This document shows, piece after piece, positions 62,167-64,000 of a stretch of 64,000 nt of DNA; within the stretch, counting starts at the first letter, position 1; each line of letters opens with the position of its first letter. The translations under genes and the position numbers were made by a program. Under the pieces are notes generated by a model that saw only the letters and a list, made by a program, of their open reading frames with translations, had not been told where the DNA came from and ran no database searches. The DNA comes from Acidimicrobiales bacterium (GTDB taxonomy: Bacteria > Actinomycetota > Acidimicrobiia > Acidimicrobiales > Aldehydirespiratoraceae): the NCBI GenBank assembly GCA_029247365.1, contig JAQWLJ010000014.1, forward strand, positions 1-64,000. The letters are read 5' to 3'.

Positions 62167-63275
62167 CTGGGCCTCGCTTCCGCGCCGATCATGTCGGCAG
62201 TCTGCTGCGGCCTGCAGAGCTCGTCGCCGCTCGGGCCGAACATGTCGCTCCCGCTCAACTCCGTGGCGGTGGCGAACTCAGAGCGCTCGAAGATCAGCTG
62301 ATCGCCGAGGTCGCTGCCATGCAGGCCGAGCTCGGACTGCCGCTTGCGACCGACGGCGAGTTCCGCCGTTCGTTCTGGCACTACGACTTCCTCGATCGAC
62401 TCGACGGCGTCGCCGTTGAGTATCGACCGTCAACGAGCGGCCTGCAGTTCGAGGGAACGACGCTTCGGCCCTTTTACCCAACGATCACTGGGTCGATCGA
62501 TTTCCCGGCCGACCATCCGATGCTCGATCACTTCCGCTCGCTCGCTGCGGTCTGCTCGACCACGCCCAAGATTTCGATCCCCGGGCCGTCCACCGTCCAC
62601 TTCCGAACTGCGGGTTCTGCGATCGCACCCGAGAAGTACAAAGACCTCGACGTGTTGTTTGACGACATCGCTGCGGCATATGCCAAAGCCCTCACCGCGT
62701 TCTACGACGCAGGGTGTCGCTACTTGCAGATCGACGACATCTTCTTCGCCTACCTCTGTGACCCCGAGCAGCGCGCTGGCAAAGAGGCCGAAGGCTTCGA
62801 CCCTGACGAGCTCATCATTCGCTACGCAGTAATGTTGGAGACCGCCATCGCAGGCCGGCCCGATGATTTGACCGTTGCGATGCACATGTGTCGCGGCAAC
62901 TTCCGTTCGACTCATGCCGCTGCGGGTGGCTACGACCCTGCAGTTGACGCCATCTTCAATTCAACCACCGTCGACGTGTATTACATGGAGTACGACACCG
63001 AGCGGGCCGGCGGGCTCGAACCGCTCCGGATGCTTCCAGCTGGTGACAAGCGGATCATGCTCGGCCTGATCACCACCAAGACCCCTGAACTCGAATCGAT
63101 CGACGAGTTGGCGCGGCGGGTCGATGAGGCGACCCGCTACGTGGATCCCGACCAGCTTGGCATTGCCCCCCAATGCGGATTCGCGTCGACCGAGGAGGGC
63201 AATCTCCTGACCGAGTCCGATCAGCGCGCCAAACTCGACCTCGTCGTGCGCGCCGCCGACGCGATCTGGAGCTGA
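62163..63275 (+). CDS. MetE-like cobalamin-independent methionine synthase family protein, CTG start
   Basis: The 370-residue TIM-barrel zinc protein of the MetE-C type starts TGPRFRADHVGSLLRPAEL. It has MHMCRGNFRS and GIAPQCGFASTEEGN, which supply zinc ligands. It may transfer methyl groups from a folate or another donor. No ATG, GTG or TTG gives the conserved ADHVGSLLRP start, but CTG 62163 does, overlapping the RAM stop in CTGA just as other genes here overlap in ATGA or GTGA. The first internal ATG (62319) would delete the barrel start. Confidence 0.82.
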   Translation: MTGPRFRADHVGSLLRPAELVAARAEHVAPAQLRGGGELRALEDQLIAEVAAMQAELGLPLATDGEFRRSFWHYDFLDRLDGVAVEYRPSTSGLQFEGTTLRPFYPTITGSIDFPADHPMLDHFRSLAAVCSTTPKISIPGPSTVHFRTAGSAIAPEKYKDLDVLFDDIAAAYAKALTAFYDAGCRYLQIDDIFFAYLCDPEQRAGKEAEGFDPDELIIRYAVMLETAIAGRPDDLTVAMHMCRGNFRSTHAAAGGYDPAVDAIFNSTTVDVYYMEYDTERAGGLEPLRMLPAGDKRIMLGLITTKTPELESIDELARRVDEATRYVDPDQLGIAPQCGFASTEEGNLLTESDQRAKLDLVVRAADAIWS

Positions 63276-63289
63276 CTCTTCCCTGCGAG

Positions 63290-63511
63290 CTACAGGTCGG
63301 GGGTGCTCATGTCGGCTTCGGAGCCGAGTTTGAGGCCAGTGGCTCGGCCTTCGGCATCGAGCTCGAAGTTGACCCGCTGGCCCTGACGGAGCATCCGGAA
63401 CAGCGAACCTTCGAGAGCGTCTGTAGCGAGGTCAATCTCAGCGAAGCCCGACTCGTTGATCAGCACGCCGTCGCCGGTTCCGGGGTCGTAGCTCTTGATC
63501 ACTCCCTGCAT
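63290..63511 (-). CDS. Cold-shock-domain-like protein
   Basis: The 73-residue OB-fold protein is similar to the Csp family: GVIKSYDPGTGDGVLI with a conserved lysine and glycines, then FRMLRQGQRVNFELDAEGRA. RNP1-type aromatic residues are reduced, so nucleic-acid binding may be weaker than in CspA. ATG 63511 is 7 nt from TACGCT (63519-63524 on the minus strand). Confidence 0.8.
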   Translation of the reverse strand: MQGVIKSYDPGTGDGVLINESGFAEIDLATDALEGSLFRMLRQGQRVNFELDAEGRATGLKLGSEADMSTPDL

Positions 63512-63573
63512 GTGCCGCAGCGTAGCCCCACGGAGGTCACAGCGACGACGTGGGGCCGGTACGATCGGGCGCC

Positions 63574-64000
63574 GTGTCCGCCAATGTCTTCGATGCCTCT
63601 GGTCTCCGCTCTGTGATCGAGGCCTTCAGCGCTGCACTCGCCGATCACCGCGAGGCGGTGAACAACCTGAACGTGTACCCGGTGCCCGACGGCGACACCG
63701 GTACCAACATGTCGCTCACGCTTCGCTCCGTATGCGAAGAACTCGCCGATGCCGACCCCGACATGGCATCGGTGTGTAGCGCGATCGCCCACGGCTCGCT
63801 CATGGGCGCCCGGGGCAACAGCGGCGTGATCATGTCGCAGATTCTCCGAGGATTTGCCGGCGTCGTGTCCACCGGCCCCGAAATCAGTGGCCGTGTGTTC
63901 GCGAGCGCTCTGGCGGCCGCAGCCGAAGGCGCCTACGGCGCAGTCGGAAACCCGGTTGAGGGCACGATCCTTACCGTCGTGCGCGAGTCGAGCGAGGCGG
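63574..64000 (+). CDS. FakA-like fatty acid kinase / DAK2-domain protein (5' part)
   Basis: The gene is cut by the window end, with 142 codons present. The DAK phosphatase-type start has NNLNVYPVPDGDTGTNMSLT (metal aspartates), then GSLMGARGNSGVIMSQILRG. Such proteins phosphorylate fatty acids with a FakB-type partner or act in glycerol metabolism. GTG 63574 follows TACGAT (63560-63565) by 8 nt. Confidence 0.88.
   Translation, partial: MSANVFDASGLRSVIEAFSAALADHREAVNNLNVYPVPDGDTGTNMSLTLRSVCEELADADPDMASVCSAIAHGSLMGARGNSGVIMSQILRGFAGVVSTGPEISGRVFASALAAAAEGAYGAVGNPVEGTILTVVRESSEA

Overview
The window is high-GC DNA from an actinobacterium. A four-cysteine WhiB protein, a mycothiol conjugate amidase, two LLM/F420-type oxidoreductases, NucS mismatch endonuclease, a fused Kgd 2-oxoglutarate enzyme, the ImuA'/ImuB/DnaE2 mutasome and LexA boxes of the CGAAC-N4-GTTCG type all point there. 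The mix with ATP-type PEP carboxykinase suggests class Acidimicrobiia, which is inference. There are no tRNA, rRNA, CRISPR or intact insertion-sequence genes.

Layout. 1-742 holds the frameshifted start of a DegT-type aminotransferase. 1136-2422 carries WhiB and a formylglycine-generating enzyme. 2742-8853 is a six-gene minus-strand operon (Nudix, P-type ATPase, enoyl-CoA hydratase, two SDR proteins, lipid kinase) joined by 4- to 19-nt overlaps. 8854-9714 contains decayed gene remnants. 9715-16718 is the SOS mutagenesis locus: imuA', imuB, a membrane protein and dnaE2, with a LexA box in each of two promoters. 16807-24060 has a nitronate-monooxygenase-type enzyme, LemA, mca, an SCP2 protein, a decayed deacetylase, a nuclease lipoprotein, an LLM oxidoreductase and a methyltransferase fused to a Mug/TDG-type uracil-DNA glycosylase. 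24320-34497 holds a geranylgeranyl-reductase-type flavoprotein, VanW, nucS, an ABC1 kinase, cysQ, ettA and a NYN ribonuclease-like protein with a histone-H1-like tail. 35409-44040 contains kgd, an exonuclease III, a CPA2 antiporter with stress-protein domains and a UvrD2-type helicase.

44076-48065 holds a zincin, an acetyltransferase, the arsenate-detoxification pair gap-arsJ and a PH-domain protein. 48106-52099 is an operon of LLM oxidoreductase, ureohydrolase, enoyl-CoA hydratase and class III aminotransferase. 52148-55844 is a TPP riboswitch followed by thiBPQ. 56012-64000 has a hydrolase, a CoA transferase/racemase, a PIG-L deacetylase, a DinB protein, pckA, a stand-alone RAM domain, a MetE-like protein that appears to start with CTG, a cold-shock-like protein and the start of a FakA-like kinase.

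Two themes recur. First, about 22 starts lie 6-8 nt after a TANNNT box, the signature of leaderless transcription, and this settles several start codons, including those of kgd and the glycosylase fusion. Second, many genes overlap by 1 or 4 nt (ATGA, GTGA, TGATG), implying translational coupling. Many genes serve DNA repair: imuA', imuB, dnaE2, nucS, the Mug fusion, exonuclease III and uvrD2.
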